This document shows positions 1-9,241 of a stretch of DNA of 64,000 nt, piece after piece; position 1 is the first letter of the stretch, and each line of letters opens with the position of its first letter. The notes beneath the pieces are model-generated. The model searched no databases. It saw only the letters and a program-made list of their open reading frames with translations, and was not told where the DNA came from. This DNA comes from JBEVJC01 sp040510375 (GTDB lineage Bacteria > Bacteroidota > Bacteroidia > Chitinophagales > Chitinophagaceae). The position numbers and the translations under genes were made by a program. The stretch is from positions 310,001 to 374,000 of the forward strand of contig JBEVJC010000012.1 in NCBI GenBank assembly GCA_040510375.1. Reading direction: 5' to 3'.

Positions 1-471
1 ATCTCTGAACAGGAAGCCCTGATATTTTCGGGTCAGGTAATTGAGCGATTCCTCAATCCATATCTCGATCATCAGTGGGAACATATTACTGCGCAATACA
101 GCCTGAAGATGAGGATGCGTGTTTTCTCCCTGGTGCGGGAATACACCCTACGCAAAAAACAGGTGCCTGTACATATGGCCCGTGGTTTTGCTGCCTATAT
201 CCTGTTGATGGTTTCTGCAGCCAAAGCCGGCGGTAATTTTATTCATCCTTCAGGTGATCTCCGGATTGTAATAAAGGATCAGTTCCTGTCCGAATTCCTG
301 GATCTGCCCGCGGGCTACCCGGAATTGGTGGAACGCGTAATCAACAACAAAACTTTATGGCCGGATGGTATGGATTCTATCCCTGGTTTTGCAGACGCCA
401 TCGTACATGAGTTGTCAGGTCTTGAACAAAACCTTCTTACAAAAAAGAATAAAACGCCGGTTCATGAATAA
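1..471 (+). CDS. uxaB: tagaturonate reductase (altronate oxidoreductase), C-terminal part
   Basis: The reading frame is open from base 1 and closes with TAA at 469-471, so about 156 C-terminal residues of a gene that starts left of the window are present. The residues around NPYLDHQWEHI and the following segment KMRMRVFSLVREY match the C-terminal helical domain of the mannitol dehydrogenase-like family that contains UxaB, where the polypeptide typically reads NPF-(x)n-SKFKxRVLP. UxaB reduces D-tagaturonate to D-altronate with NADH in the cytoplasm. The next gene, uxaA, uses that product and starts 8 bp inside this stop, so the two are translationally coupled. Family assignment rests on the fragment plus strong operon context; fructuronate reductase (UxuB) is the alternative, but the neighbours favour UxaB. 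Confidence 0.85.
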   Translation: MSEQEALIFSGQVIERFLNPYLDHQWEHITAQYSLKMRMRVFSLVREYTLRKKQVPVHMARGFAAYILLMVSAAKAGGNFIHPSGDLRIVIKDQFLSEFLDLPAGYPELVERVINNKTLWPDGMDSIPGFADAIVHELSGLEQNLLTKKNKTPVHE

Positions 472-2107
472 ACGGGTTCTCCGGGTTCACCCGAAAGATA
501 ATGTGCTGGTTGCGCTTGACGATCTTCAGGCGGGTGAGGAAATTTTATTTGATGGGATAACATATAAATTCCATGAAGACATTCCTTCCAAGCATAAATT
601 TTTCATGACCGATATGCAACAGGGTGATGGGATAATCATGTATGGTGTCCTGGTTGGTAAAGCGCAGGAATTTATTCCCAGGGCCGGTCGCATGACAACG
701 GATAACACCAGGCATGCAGCAGACCCCTATGTGTTCAGGCCTTTTAATTATTCCTGGACTGCACCTGATATTTCCCGCTTTAAGGGAAGGACATTCAATG
801 GTTATCACCGCCCTGACGGCCGGGTTGGTACAGCGAATTACTGGTTGTTCATCCCCACGGTTTTTTGTGAGAACAGGAATCTTGATGTGATCCGGGAGGC
901 ATTACATAATGAACTTGGTTATGCAGTAACAGATAAGTACAAGGCAAAGACGCATTTGCTGGCAGAATTATACCGGTCGGGTGCAGACCCGGCCCAGGCG
1001 GACCTCTCCATCGATGAAGCCATGGTATCGACAGGCAGGTTGTTCAAACAGGTGGACGGAATCAAATTCCTGAATCACCAGGGTGGATGTGGGGGAATAC
1101 GGCAGGATGCAGCAGTGCTTGGCAAGTTGCTGGCGGCATATGCCGATCATCCCAATGTGGCCGGGGTTACCGTGCTGAGTCTCGGTTGCCAGAACCTGCA
1201 GGTGGAGGATTTTAAACGGGATCTGGCTGAACGTAATCCGGGTTTTGAAAAACCACTGTATATTTTTGAACAACAGCAATCAGATAGTGAGGAGGAACTG
1301 ATTACCGAAGCTATTCGCAAAACTTTCCTTGGTCTTGTAGAGATTAACAAATTAAAAAGAAGTCCTGCCCCGCTCAGCAAACTGGTAGTTGGCGTGAAAT
1401 GTGGTGGCAGCGATGGCTTCAGTGGGATCTCTGCCAATCCGGCTGTGGGTTATTGCTCGGATCTGCTGGTGGCACTTGGAGGAACGGTACTGCTTGCTGA
1501 ATTCCCCGAACTCTGTGGAGCCGAACAGGAACTGATCGACCGCACCAGGGATCCCGAAGCAGCAAACCGTTTCATCCGGCTGATGCGATCTTATAGTGAC
1601 GCGGCACTTGCTGCCGGTTCTGGTTTTCATATGAATCCATCACCGGGTAATATCCGGGACGGGCTGATCACAGATGCAATAAAAAGTACCGGTGCTGCAA
1701 GAAAGGGTGGTACATCACCGGTGGAAGACGTACTTGATTATACAGAAGGGGTGCGGCGTCCGGGCCTGAACCTGGTCTGCACTCCGGGTAACGATGTGGA
1801 GGCTACAACCGGGAAAGCCGCCAGTGGCGCGACTCTTATCCTGTTCACTACCGGACTTGGAACGCCTACCGGAAACCCGGTATGCCCCACCATCAAGGTC
1901 TCCAGTAATACGAAACTTGCCAGGAAAATGTCGGATATCATTGATATAGATACAGGTCCAATAATTGAGGGAACAAGTTCAATTGAAGAAATGGGAATAA
2001 CAATCCTTGAGTATTGTATCCTGGCGGCAAGCGGAGAAGTGGTACCCAAGGCGGTATTACTCAATCAGGACGATTTTATCCCCTGGAAAAGAGGGGTATC
2101 ACTATAA
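464..2107 (+). CDS. uxaA: altronate dehydratase
   Basis: This 547-residue protein dehydrates D-altronate to 2-keto-3-deoxy-D-gluconate. It has the two-part layout of the family: an N-terminal SAF-type domain (about residues 1-85), then the catalytic UxaA domain that opens with GYHRPDGRVGTANY. Cysteine motifs expected to hold the metal centre are visible: HQGGCGG near residue 205, SLGCQ, and KCGGSD near 310. GTPTGNPVCPTIKVSSN lies near the C terminus. The open frame reaches back to 365, but that extension overlaps uxaB in another frame and has no family-like sequence. ATG 464, overlapping the uxaB stop by 8 bp, gives the usual length. The gene is followed after 48 bp by uxaC. Confidence 0.95.
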   Translation: MNKRVLRVHPKDNVLVALDDLQAGEEILFDGITYKFHEDIPSKHKFFMTDMQQGDGIIMYGVLVGKAQEFIPRAGRMTTDNTRHAADPYVFRPFNYSWTAPDISRFKGRTFNGYHRPDGRVGTANYWLFIPTVFCENRNLDVIREALHNELGYAVTDKYKAKTHLLAELYRSGADPAQADLSIDEAMVSTGRLFKQVDGIKFLNHQGGCGGIRQDAAVLGKLLAAYADHPNVAGVTVLSLGCQNLQVEDFKRDLAERNPGFEKPLYIFEQQQSDSEEELITEAIRKTFLGLVEINKLKRSPAPLSKLVVGVKCGGSDGFSGISANPAVGYCSDLLVALGGTVLLAEFPELCGAEQELIDRTRDPEAANRFIRLMRSYSDAALAAGSGFHMNPSPGNIRDGLITDAIKSTGAARKGGTSPVEDVLDYTEGVRRPGLNLVCTPGNDVEATTGKAASGATLILFTTGLGTPTGNPVCPTIKVSSNTKLARKMSDIIDIDTGPIIEGTSSIEEMGITILEYCILAASGEVVPKAVLLNQDDFIPWKRGVSL

Positions 2108-2155
2108 CAAAACACTTTACTTTTATACCCGGTGCCGAGGGTGTGCCTTTATAAA

Positions 2156-3616
2156 ATGAGCAATATGCGAGAATTCCTGAACGATGATTTTTTACTGAAG
2201 ACCGCAACAGCGCAACGGCTGTATCATGATTTTGCCAAAGACCTTCCCATTATAGATTACCATTGCCACCTTCCGCCTGATGAAATTGCAGAAGATAAAA
2301 TATTCCCCAACCTCACACAGGTATGGTTATATGGCGACCACTACAAGTGGCGCGCCATGCGGGCCAACGGGGTTGATGAATCCTATTGTACGGGTAAACA
2401 GGGCGATTGGGAAAAATTCAGGGCCTGGGCCGAAACTGTACCCTATACGATGCGGAATCCATTGTACCACTGGACACATCTTGAACTCCGTCGTTATTTC
2501 GGTATTACCAAATTACTCAATGGAGATACCGCACGTGAAATCTATGAAGAGTGTAATGAGAAGTTACAGTCGCCCGCATATTCGGTAAGGAACCTGCTGA
2601 AGAAAATGAATGTTGAACTGGTATGCACTACCGATGATCCTGTGGATTCACTGGAGCACCATGCCACCCTGCGTAACGATGGTTTTGGGATTCCGATCCT
2701 TCCTGCATTCCGTCCCGACAAGGCAATGAACGTTGGAAGCGCAGCGGGTTTCAATAGCTATTTGAAAAAACTTGAAGAGGTTTCGGGTACAACTATTTCA
2801 TCTTTTGATGATTTTCTTTTTGCATTGCAGAACCGTCACGATTTTTTTGCCGCGATGGGTTGTGTTGTATCCGACCATGGACTGGAGCAATTGTACAATG
2901 AAGAGTTTACCGGCCAGGACATCAATGCTATTTTTAATAAGATTCGCGGCAACACAGATCTGGATGCAGTTGAACAGAATAAATTCCGTTCGGCCATGCT
3001 TCTTTATTTTGCTGAATGGGATTGGAAGAAGGGATGGGTACAGCAATTCCACCTGGGTGCCATGCGTAATAATAATACAAGGATGTTGCAGACACTGGGG
3101 CCCGACACCGGCTGGGACAGCATCGGTGATTATAGCCAGGGCAGGGCTATGTCGGGATTCCTCAATAAACTGGACAGTCATAACCAGCTGGCCAGGACAA
3201 TCCTGTACAACCTTAACCCGGCCGATAATGAATTACTGGCAACCATGATCGGCAATTTCAATGATGGTTCTTCTGCAGGTAAAATCCAGTGGGGATCGGC
3301 ATGGTGGTTTCTTGACCAGCGGGAGGGGATGACCAGGCAGATCAATACATTGTCGAATATGGGACTCATCAGCCGGTTTGTTGGAATGCTCACCGATTCG
3401 CGGAGTTTTCTGTCCTTTCCGCGTCATGAATATTTCAGGCGATTGCTCTGTAATCTTTTTGGCGATGAGGTAGAAGCAGCTGAACTGCCAAATGATATGG
3501 AATGGATTGGCAAACTGATAAAGGATATCTGTTATTACAATGCAAAGAACTATTTTAGCTGGGAGCCAGCCATGGAAAAAGAAGCCGGACTAAAGGGCAG
3601 TATCATAAACAAATAA
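2156..3616 (+). CDS. uxaC: glucuronate/galacturonate isomerase
   Basis: UxaC isomerises D-galacturonate to D-tagaturonate (and D-glucuronate to D-fructuronate), the first step of the pathway. The 486-residue protein is easily recognised: DYHCHL (metal-binding HxH, residues about 34-38) of the amidohydrolase-like fold, GDHYKWRAMRANG, NPLYHWTHLELRRYFGI, TTDDPVDSLEHH, QFHLGAMRNNN, FVGMLTDSRSFLS and RHEYFRR, all near-identical to the enterobacterial enzyme. ATG 2156 is chosen over an in-frame GTG at 2132 because the extra residues have no counterpart in the family; ATG 2165 is also possible. It sits in the middle of the uxa operon, 13 bp before kdgK. Confidence 0.97.
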   Translation: MSNMREFLNDDFLLKTATAQRLYHDFAKDLPIIDYHCHLPPDEIAEDKIFPNLTQVWLYGDHYKWRAMRANGVDESYCTGKQGDWEKFRAWAETVPYTMRNPLYHWTHLELRRYFGITKLLNGDTAREIYEECNEKLQSPAYSVRNLLKKMNVELVCTTDDPVDSLEHHATLRNDGFGIPILPAFRPDKAMNVGSAAGFNSYLKKLEEVSGTTISSFDDFLFALQNRHDFFAAMGCVVSDHGLEQLYNEEFTGQDINAIFNKIRGNTDLDAVEQNKFRSAMLLYFAEWDWKKGWVQQFHLGAMRNNNTRMLQTLGPDTGWDSIGDYSQGRAMSGFLNKLDSHNQLARTILYNLNPADNELLATMIGNFNDGSSAGKIQWGSAWWFLDQREGMTRQINTLSNMGLISRFVGMLTDSRSFLSFPRHEYFRRLLCNLFGDEVEAAELPNDMEWIGKLIKDICYYNAKNYFSWEPAMEKEAGLKGSIINK

Positions 3617-3629
3617 AAGATTGCTCATT

Positions 3630-4643
3630 ATGGTATTTTGTTTCGGGGAATTATTACTTCGTTTATCACCCGAACTGGGTGGTGAATGGATTACATCGGC
3701 ATCCATGCCAGTTTATGTTGGTGGTGCTGAGTTAAACGCAGCAACAGCATTGGCGGGATGGGGTGTGCCTACGGGCTATTGCACGGCCCTGCCTTCCAAT
3801 TACCTGAGTGAAGAGATTATTGACCATCTCCGGGATAAGAAGATAAATGTAAAAGCGATCCATCGTTCCGGTAACCGGATAGGGATTTATTACCTGCCGC
3901 CTGGTGCCGACCTGAAGAATGCAGGAGTCATCTATGACAGGGCAGGTTCTGCATTTACGGAATTACAGACAGGTATGATCGACTGGGACGAAGTACTGAA
4001 AGGTTACAGCTGGTTTCACTTCAGTGCCATCAGTCCGGCCCTTGGCGCGCATACTGCCGATCTTTGTATTGAAGCGGTGAAAGCCGCTTCCCGACTGGGT
4101 CTTACCATATCGGTTGACCTTAACTACCGTGCCAAACTCTGGCAATACGGAACAGCTCCCACGGACATTATGCCCGAATTGGTAAAGTATTGCCAGGTGG
4201 TAATGGGTAATGTGTGGTCGGTTGAAAGTTTGCTTGGAATACCGGCACCCATGGCCGATAGTACCGGTCGTGCCCGGGCAGAACTTATCAGTGCTGCAAG
4301 GGAGAGTATGGACATGTTAAGGGAAAAATATTCAGGCATAAATACAATTGCATATACGTACAGACTTTCCTCCGATTACTTCGCCGTACTGGACCTGATG
4401 GGTGAAATAACTGTCTCCAATGATTTTGATATTGGCCTTGTGGTTGATCGGGTGGGGTCGGGCGATTGTTTTATGGGTGGACTCATTTACGGTCTCACCA
4501 ATAAACATGCACCGGCGCAGGTGATCAATTTCGCAGCGGCTGCAGCCGTAGGTAAACTTCACGAACATGGTGATTCAACCCGTCAGACCGTTGCGGATGT
4601 GAATCATGTTTTATCAACCCGTTCAATACAGACACATGGATAA
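3630..4643 (+). CDS. kdgK: 2-dehydro-3-deoxygluconokinase (PfkB family)
   Basis: This 337-residue PfkB-family sugar kinase phosphorylates 2-keto-3-deoxygluconate to KDPG with ATP. The N terminus FCFGELLLRL and the stretch GGAELNAATALAGWG are typical of KdgK. The C-terminal PfkB signature is DRVGSGDCFMGGLIYGL near residue 272, whose Asp is the expected catalytic base; the usual GAGD reads GSGD here, a mild variant. ATG 3630 is preferred over a TTG at 3621. The stop overlaps the start of the KDPG aldolase gene by 8 bp, the same overlap as between uxaB and uxaA. The assignment is supported by both the signature and the neighbours on either side. Confidence 0.92.
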   Translation: MVFCFGELLLRLSPELGGEWITSASMPVYVGGAELNAATALAGWGVPTGYCTALPSNYLSEEIIDHLRDKKINVKAIHRSGNRIGIYYLPPGADLKNAGVIYDRAGSAFTELQTGMIDWDEVLKGYSWFHFSAISPALGAHTADLCIEAVKAASRLGLTISVDLNYRAKLWQYGTAPTDIMPELVKYCQVVMGNVWSVESLLGIPAPMADSTGRARAELISAARESMDMLREKYSGINTIAYTYRLSSDYFAVLDLMGEITVSNDFDIGLVVDRVGSGDCFMGGLIYGLTNKHAPAQVINFAAAAAVGKLHEHGDSTRQTVADVNHVLSTRSIQTHG

Positions 4644-5295
4644 CCAGGCTAATTATATTGCGCAGATAAAGGACCAGGGTATACTTCCGTTATTTTATTT
4701 TTCGGAAGCTGAGGTTTGTATCGAAGTGGTCCGGGCTTTATATAAAGCAGGCATCCGGATGATCGAATTCACCAACAGGGGTGAAGCTGCACTGGCTAAT
4801 TTTAAACAGATCGTTGCGTTAAAAAAAGAACTCGAGGGACTGGTAATCGCGGTGGGTACTATCCGGAATGCAGATCAGGCAAGAAAATTTATTGATGCCG
4901 GTGCGGATTTGCTTATCAGCCCCGTGTTTGATGCGGATGTGGCCGACATGGCCTATATCAATAAAGTTTTATGGATTCCCGGATGTATGACACCAACAGA
5001 AATCCACGAGGCTTCAAAGGCGGGATGCAGGCTGGTCAAGCTTTTTCCGGGCAATGTACTGGGTCCGGGTTTTGTGAGCGCAGTGAAAGAACTTTTTCCT
5101 GAAATGGAATTCATGCCCACGGGTGGTGTGGAAGTGGAGAAAGAAAATATTAATGCCTGGTTTAACGCAGGGGTTTGTGCGGTGGGACTGGGAAGTAAAT
5201 TAATCAGCAAAACAATACTTGAAAATAAAGATTACGCAGGTATCACGAGCCAGGCTGCCAAGGCCCTGGACCTGGTGAGCCAGTACCGGGCCTGA
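4636..5295 (+). CDS. eda: bifunctional KDPG/KHG aldolase
   Basis: This 219-residue class I aldolase cleaves KDPG to pyruvate and D-glyceraldehyde 3-phosphate, ending the galacturonate branch in central metabolism. The Schiff-base lysine is in GCRLVKLFPGN (about residue 135), followed by the phosphate-binding segment MPTGGVEVENIN-like region and GLGSKL near the C terminus; MIEFTNRGEAA supplies the conserved acidic residue. ATG 4636 overlaps the end of kdgK by 8 bp, and an upstream ATG at 4606 would only lengthen the overlap. The gene could also be called kdgA; the sequence does not separate KDPG from KHG specificity. It is followed 37 bp later by the hexuronate transporter. Confidence 0.93.
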   Translation: MDNQANYIAQIKDQGILPLFYFSEAEVCIEVVRALYKAGIRMIEFTNRGEAALANFKQIVALKKELEGLVIAVGTIRNADQARKFIDAGADLLISPVFDADVADMAYINKVLWIPGCMTPTEIHEASKAGCRLVKLFPGNVLGPGFVSAVKELFPEMEFMPTGGVEVEKENINAWFNAGVCAVGLGSKLISKTILENKDYAGITSQAAKALDLVSQYRA

Positions 5296-5332
5296 TAAAC
5301 TGCCTGGTCCAAAACGACACTAACGATTACAT

Positions 5333-6697
5333 ATGAAACAAACCATCGGGCGGTTCAGGTGGACCATCTGCGCCCTTCTCTTTTTCGCAACTACTGTAAA
5401 TTATCTTGACCGGCAGGTGCTTAGTCTCTTACAACCTCAACTGGAGGAACTCTGGTCGTGGACAAATACAGATTACGCAAACATCACCGCCATCTTCCAG
5501 CTTACCTACGCAATTTCAATGCTCTTTGCGGGTCGCATTGTAGATAAGCTTGGCACCCGCTGGGGTTATGCCTGGGCGATTATTATCTGGTCACTCGGGG
5601 CAATGGTCCATGCACTGGCCATCCCCATCGGGGAAAGTATGTCGGTGTTTTTGGGATGGATCGGTATCGGTGCATTCAGTGTTTCGGTCCTTGGCTTCAT
5701 GTTTGGCCGTGCGGTGCTGGCCTTTGGCGAAGCGGGTAATTTTCCGGCTGCTATCAAGGCTACGGCTGAATATTTTCCAAAGAAAGAACGTTCGCTGGCA
5801 ACCGGGATATTTAACTCAGGAGCCAATATCGGAGCCATTCTGGCGCCCCTCACCGTTCCCTGGATTGCCCGCCACTGGGGTTGGGAAGCGGCGTTTATCA
5901 TTATCGGTCTTATAGGTTTTCTCTGGTTATTTTTCTGGTTATTTTTTTATGAAAGACCAGAAAAACAAAAATACCTCAGTGTTAATGAACTGGCTTATAT
6001 CAACAGTGATAGCCAGGAAGAAATTTCCGTTTCAGCTACAGGACCAACCGCAAAAGTTTCCTGGGGAAAATTATTTGGTTATAAACAGACCTGGGCTTTT
6101 GCAATAGGTAAGTTCCTGACCGATGGTGTATGGTGGTTTTTTCTGTTCTGGTTACCCGCTTACCTGAAAGCCCAGTTTGGAATGACAGGTGATAGTATCC
6201 AGTTACCACTTGCCCTCTTATACACGATGGCAATGGTGGGCAGTATCAGCGGCGGATGGTTTCCTATGTACTATATTAAAAAGGGATTTGCGCCGTATGA
6301 TGGCCGGATGAAGGCCATGTTGCTGATTGCCTGTTTCCCGCTGGTGGTGCTGGCGGCACAACCACTTGGGGATATCAGTTTCTGGATTCCGGTTTTGCTG
6401 ATCGGGATTGGTGCATCTGCGCACCAGGCATGGAGTGCAAATATCTTTACCACGGTTTCTGATATGTTCCCCAAAAAGTCAATTGGATCGGTAATTGGAA
6501 TTGGAGGGATGGCCGGTGGACTGGGAGGTGTGGTGATGTCGAAACTTGGTGGTGCACTGTTTGATCATTACAAGCTGCTGGGACATATCCAGACCGGGTA
6601 TACGATCATGTTCAGTATTTGCGCTGTATCGTACCTGGTAGCGTGGATTATTATGAAGTCTCTGGTTCCGAAATACAGACCCATCACGGATCTTTAA
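5333..6697 (+). CDS. exuT: hexuronate transporter, MFS anion:cation symporter family
   Basis: A 454-residue major facilitator with about 12 hydrophobic segments. The N terminus RWTICALLFFATTVNYLDRQVLSLL is the hallmark of the ACS family that includes ExuT, and GRAVLAFGEAGNFPAAIKATAEYFPKKERSLATGIFNSG is the typical loop 4-5 motif. It most likely imports D-galacturonate and/or D-glucuronate by proton symport, feeding the enzymes encoded just upstream. Last gene of the uxa operon; a strong bidirectional terminator lies 84 bp downstream. Exact substrate is inferred from the operon, as ACS members also carry other organic anions. Confidence 0.9.
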   Translation: MKQTIGRFRWTICALLFFATTVNYLDRQVLSLLQPQLEELWSWTNTDYANITAIFQLTYAISMLFAGRIVDKLGTRWGYAWAIIIWSLGAMVHALAIPIGESMSVFLGWIGIGAFSVSVLGFMFGRAVLAFGEAGNFPAAIKATAEYFPKKERSLATGIFNSGANIGAILAPLTVPWIARHWGWEAAFIIIGLIGFLWLFFWLFFYERPEKQKYLSVNELAYINSDSQEEISVSATGPTAKVSWGKLFGYKQTWAFAIGKFLTDGVWWFFLFWLPAYLKAQFGMTGDSIQLPLALLYTMAMVGSISGGWFPMYYIKKGFAPYDGRMKAMLLIACFPLVVLAAQPLGDISFWIPVLLIGIGASAHQAWSANIFTTVSDMFPKKSIGSVIGIGGMAGGLGGVVMSKLGGALFDHYKLLGHIQTGYTIMFSICAVSYLVAWIIMKSLVPKYRPITDL

Positions 6698-6780
6698 TTT
6701 TTATCGTCCGCTCCCTGGTGCCACTGCCCGGAATGCTGCGAGGGATACAGGGATTTACAGCTCACAGAAAGTTCCTGACA

Positions 6781-6820
6781 AAAAAAACCCGCCAGGGCTG
6801 AACCCGGCGGGATTTTTTTT
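6781..6820. terminator. bidirectional terminator between exuT and htpG
   Basis: Stem CCCGCC (6788-6793) pairs with GGCGGG (6806-6811), with an inner GGG/CCC pairing and one bulged A. It is preceded by a run of seven A and followed by eight T, so it can end transcription from both convergent genes. Confidence 0.9.
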
Positions 6821-6879
6821 ATGTGACAGAATTTTACTTTCTGAATAGGAACCCTGTTCTTAGTTAGCCTATAACAGGT

Positions 6880-8781
6880 TTAGTTCTTAACGCCAACCAG
6901 TGTACTTACACTGTTCTTGACAAACTCCGTCAATTCAGCACCGGTGAGCATTCCCTGCGATAATAGACCGAGGTCAAATGCCTGGCGGGCGAGTTTATCT
7001 TTTTCTGTTTCATCCTCGGTAGAAAGTATGCGGCTGATCAATGGATGGTTTCCATTAACCGTCACTTTATAACTATCGGGCATTGATCCGTAAAAGCTCA
7101 TACCACCGCCGCCCATGGCTGCCATGTCTTTCATCCTGCGCATGAATTCATCCATGGTAATAGTTACCGGTGGTTCATCCGGAGCCAGGCTTTCAACGGC
7201 AACTGTCATACCTGGTTTGGTGATATTCTTTTCGAAAACTGTTTTAACAGCAGATTGCTGGTCATCCGAAAGTACCGAAGCAATTGTTTCATTTTTCTGG
7301 ATCAGTGTGTCGATGGTCCCGGAGTCCACCCGTTTTACCTGTGTTTTTTCCAGCTTACGTTCCAGATGGCTGATGAAATGATTGTCCAGCGGCTGGTCCA
7401 TTACGAGAACATCGTAACTGCGAACTTCGGCCGACTGGATAAATGAATCCTGTTTGGATGGATCGGTAGCATAGAGGTAAACCAGGTTACCATCCTTATC
7501 GGTTTGCAGTGGTTTTACTTTTTCAGCGTATTCATCCAGTGTGAAGTATTCTTTTTTCGTGTTGTTCAGCAGGACAAACTCTTTAGCTTTATCAAAGAAT
7601 TTATCATCTGTGATCATACCATATTTTACAAACAGTCCAATGTCGGGCCACTTCTCATCGTAAGCCTTGCGGTCTTTTTTAAACAGCTCTGATAATTTAT
7701 CTGCTACCTTTTTAGTAATATAGGTATTGATCTTTTTTACATTGCTGTCGGCCTGCAGGAAACTTCTGGATACGTTCAGCGGGATATCCGGTGAATCGAT
7801 CACACCGTGAAGCAGCATCAGGAATTCGGGAACAATATCTTTCACTTCATCTGTGATAAATACCTGGCGGCTGAACAGCTTGATTTTATTGGGTTTCAGG
7901 TCCATATCCTTTTTCACTTTCGGAAAATAAAGTACCCCGGTAAGATTGAAAGGATAGTCCACGTTGAGGTGGATCCAGAACAGCGGATCTTCCGCGAACG
8001 GATATAATTCCTTATAAAAATCAAGGTAATCATCGTCGGTCAGCGATGAAGGGGATTTGGTCCAGATGGGGTTGGTATTGTTGATGATATTATCAACCTC
8101 TACCGATTTATATTTTTTCTTGCCTTCTTCATCTTCACCATCTTCGACTGATTCGGTTTTTGTACCGAATTTGATGGGTACGGGCAGGAACGAACAGTAT
8201 TTATTCAGGATCTCACGCAACCTGCTTTCTTCAAGGAATTCTTCCGAATCGCTGTTAATGTACAGGATGATATCGGTGCCGCGTTCAGTGCGGTTGCCAT
8301 CGCTCAGTTCAAATTCGGTGCTTCCGTCGCTGAACCAGCGGACGGGCACGGCGCCATCCTGATAGGACAGGGTCTGGATCTCTACCTTTTCGGCAACCAT
8401 AAAAGCCGAATAAAATCCAAGACCGAATTTCCCGATAAGTTCATTGGCATCTTTCGAATCCTTGAACTTTTCCACGAATTCGGTTGCCCCGGAAAATGCA
8501 ATCTGGTTAATATATTTTTTAATCTCATCGGCGGTCATTCCAAGCCCGCGGTCACTGATAGTGATCGTTTTTTTCTCTTTGTCAAATGCCACTTCCACCT
8601 GGAGATTACCCAGTTCGCCGGTATATTGGCTCAGGGACGCCAGGCGTTTGATCTTTTGGGTAGCGTCCACCGCATTGGAAACCAGCTCGCGCAAAAAGAT
8701 CTCGTGATCCGAGTAGAGGAATTTTTTGATGATCGGGAAGATATTCTCCGTGTGTATGGAGATCGTGCCTTTTTCTTGCAT
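6880..8781 (-). CDS. htpG: molecular chaperone HtpG (Hsp90)
   Basis: Full-length 633-residue bacterial Hsp90. The N-terminal GHKL ATPase domain shows LRELVSNAVDATQKIK (magnesium/ATP-binding Asn), ISDRGLGMTADEI, and the lid glycine motif GKFGLGFYSAFMVAEKVEI; the middle domain contains FPFAEDPLFWIHLNVDYPFNLTGVLYFP-like sequence and the conserved SRSFLQ segment; the dimerisation domain ends the protein. It is a cytosolic ATP-dependent chaperone, monocistronic here. The gene is transcribed away from the small gene at 8930 and ends at a shared bidirectional terminator with exuT. Confidence 0.97.
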   Translation of the reverse strand: MQEKGTISIHTENIFPIIKKFLYSDHEIFLRELVSNAVDATQKIKRLASLSQYTGELGNLQVEVAFDKEKKTITISDRGLGMTADEIKKYINQIAFSGATEFVEKFKDSKDANELIGKFGLGFYSAFMVAEKVEIQTLSYQDGAVPVRWFSDGSTEFELSDGNRTERGTDIILYINSDSEEFLEESRLREILNKYCSFLPVPIKFGTKTESVEDGEDEEGKKKYKSVEVDNIINNTNPIWTKSPSSLTDDDYLDFYKELYPFAEDPLFWIHLNVDYPFNLTGVLYFPKVKKDMDLKPNKIKLFSRQVFITDEVKDIVPEFLMLLHGVIDSPDIPLNVSRSFLQADSNVKKINTYITKKVADKLSELFKKDRKAYDEKWPDIGLFVKYGMITDDKFFDKAKEFVLLNNTKKEYFTLDEYAEKVKPLQTDKDGNLVYLYATDPSKQDSFIQSAEVRSYDVLVMDQPLDNHFISHLERKLEKTQVKRVDSGTIDTLIQKNETIASVLSDDQQSAVKTVFEKNITKPGMTVAVESLAPDEPPVTITMDEFMRRMKDMAAMGGGGMSFYGSMPDSYKVTVNGNHPLISRILSTEDETEKDKLARQAFDLGLLSQGMLTGAELTEFVKNSVSTLVGVKN

Positions 8782-8929
8782 AGTATCCTTTTTGATAATT
8801 TTTTTTCGGGTTCAGACCCTATTATCAAGGGCTGTTCCAACACTTGTTATCTGGACAAACTGGCAGCAAAAAAGATTGCCTCCGGCACGCGAAGCTGCAG
8901 GATCCGCCCGGGGATCGGTAAATTTGGAC

Positions 8930-9217
8930 ATGGAAGTAAAAGAATTCAGCGAATCGCTGCGAAACAGTCAGCCCGGTCCGGAATTAAGTACGCACCTGCA
9001 GGCACTTTGGTATGATGCAAAGGGCGACTGGGAAAAATCCCACGAGCTGATCCAGGACTTGTCAGACCCAGGTTCAGCACGCATTCACGCCTATCTGCAC
9101 CGCAAGGAAGGTGATGAGGGTAATGCGTTCTACTGGTACCGGCGGGCCGGGGTACAACCGTTTAACGGAAGTTTACAGGAAGAATGGGATTCAATACTCA
9201 GGGAATTCCTGGGTTGA
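8930..9217 (+). CDS. conserved hypothetical protein, short TPR-like family of Bacteroidota
   Basis: A 95-residue cytosolic protein without signal peptide or membrane segment. It contains ALWYDAKGDWEKSHELIQDL and HAYLHRKEGDEGNAFYWYRRAG, a small helical pattern that I recognise as a widespread uncharacterised family, often called hypothetical protein or tetratricopeptide-like because of the paired helices. The start ATG 8930 is chosen because the family begins with M-x-x-KEF; upstream in-frame codons run into htpG. Its function is unknown. It is divergent from htpG (148 bp between starts) and convergent with the DUF1003 gene, 24 bp away. Nothing in the context suggests a pathway. Confidence 0.75.
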   Translation: MEVKEFSESLRNSQPGPELSTHLQALWYDAKGDWEKSHELIQDLSDPGSARIHAYLHRKEGDEGNAFYWYRRAGVQPFNGSLQEEWDSILREFLG

Positions 9218-9241
9218 GGGAAACGAGCTTCTATCCCTGAC

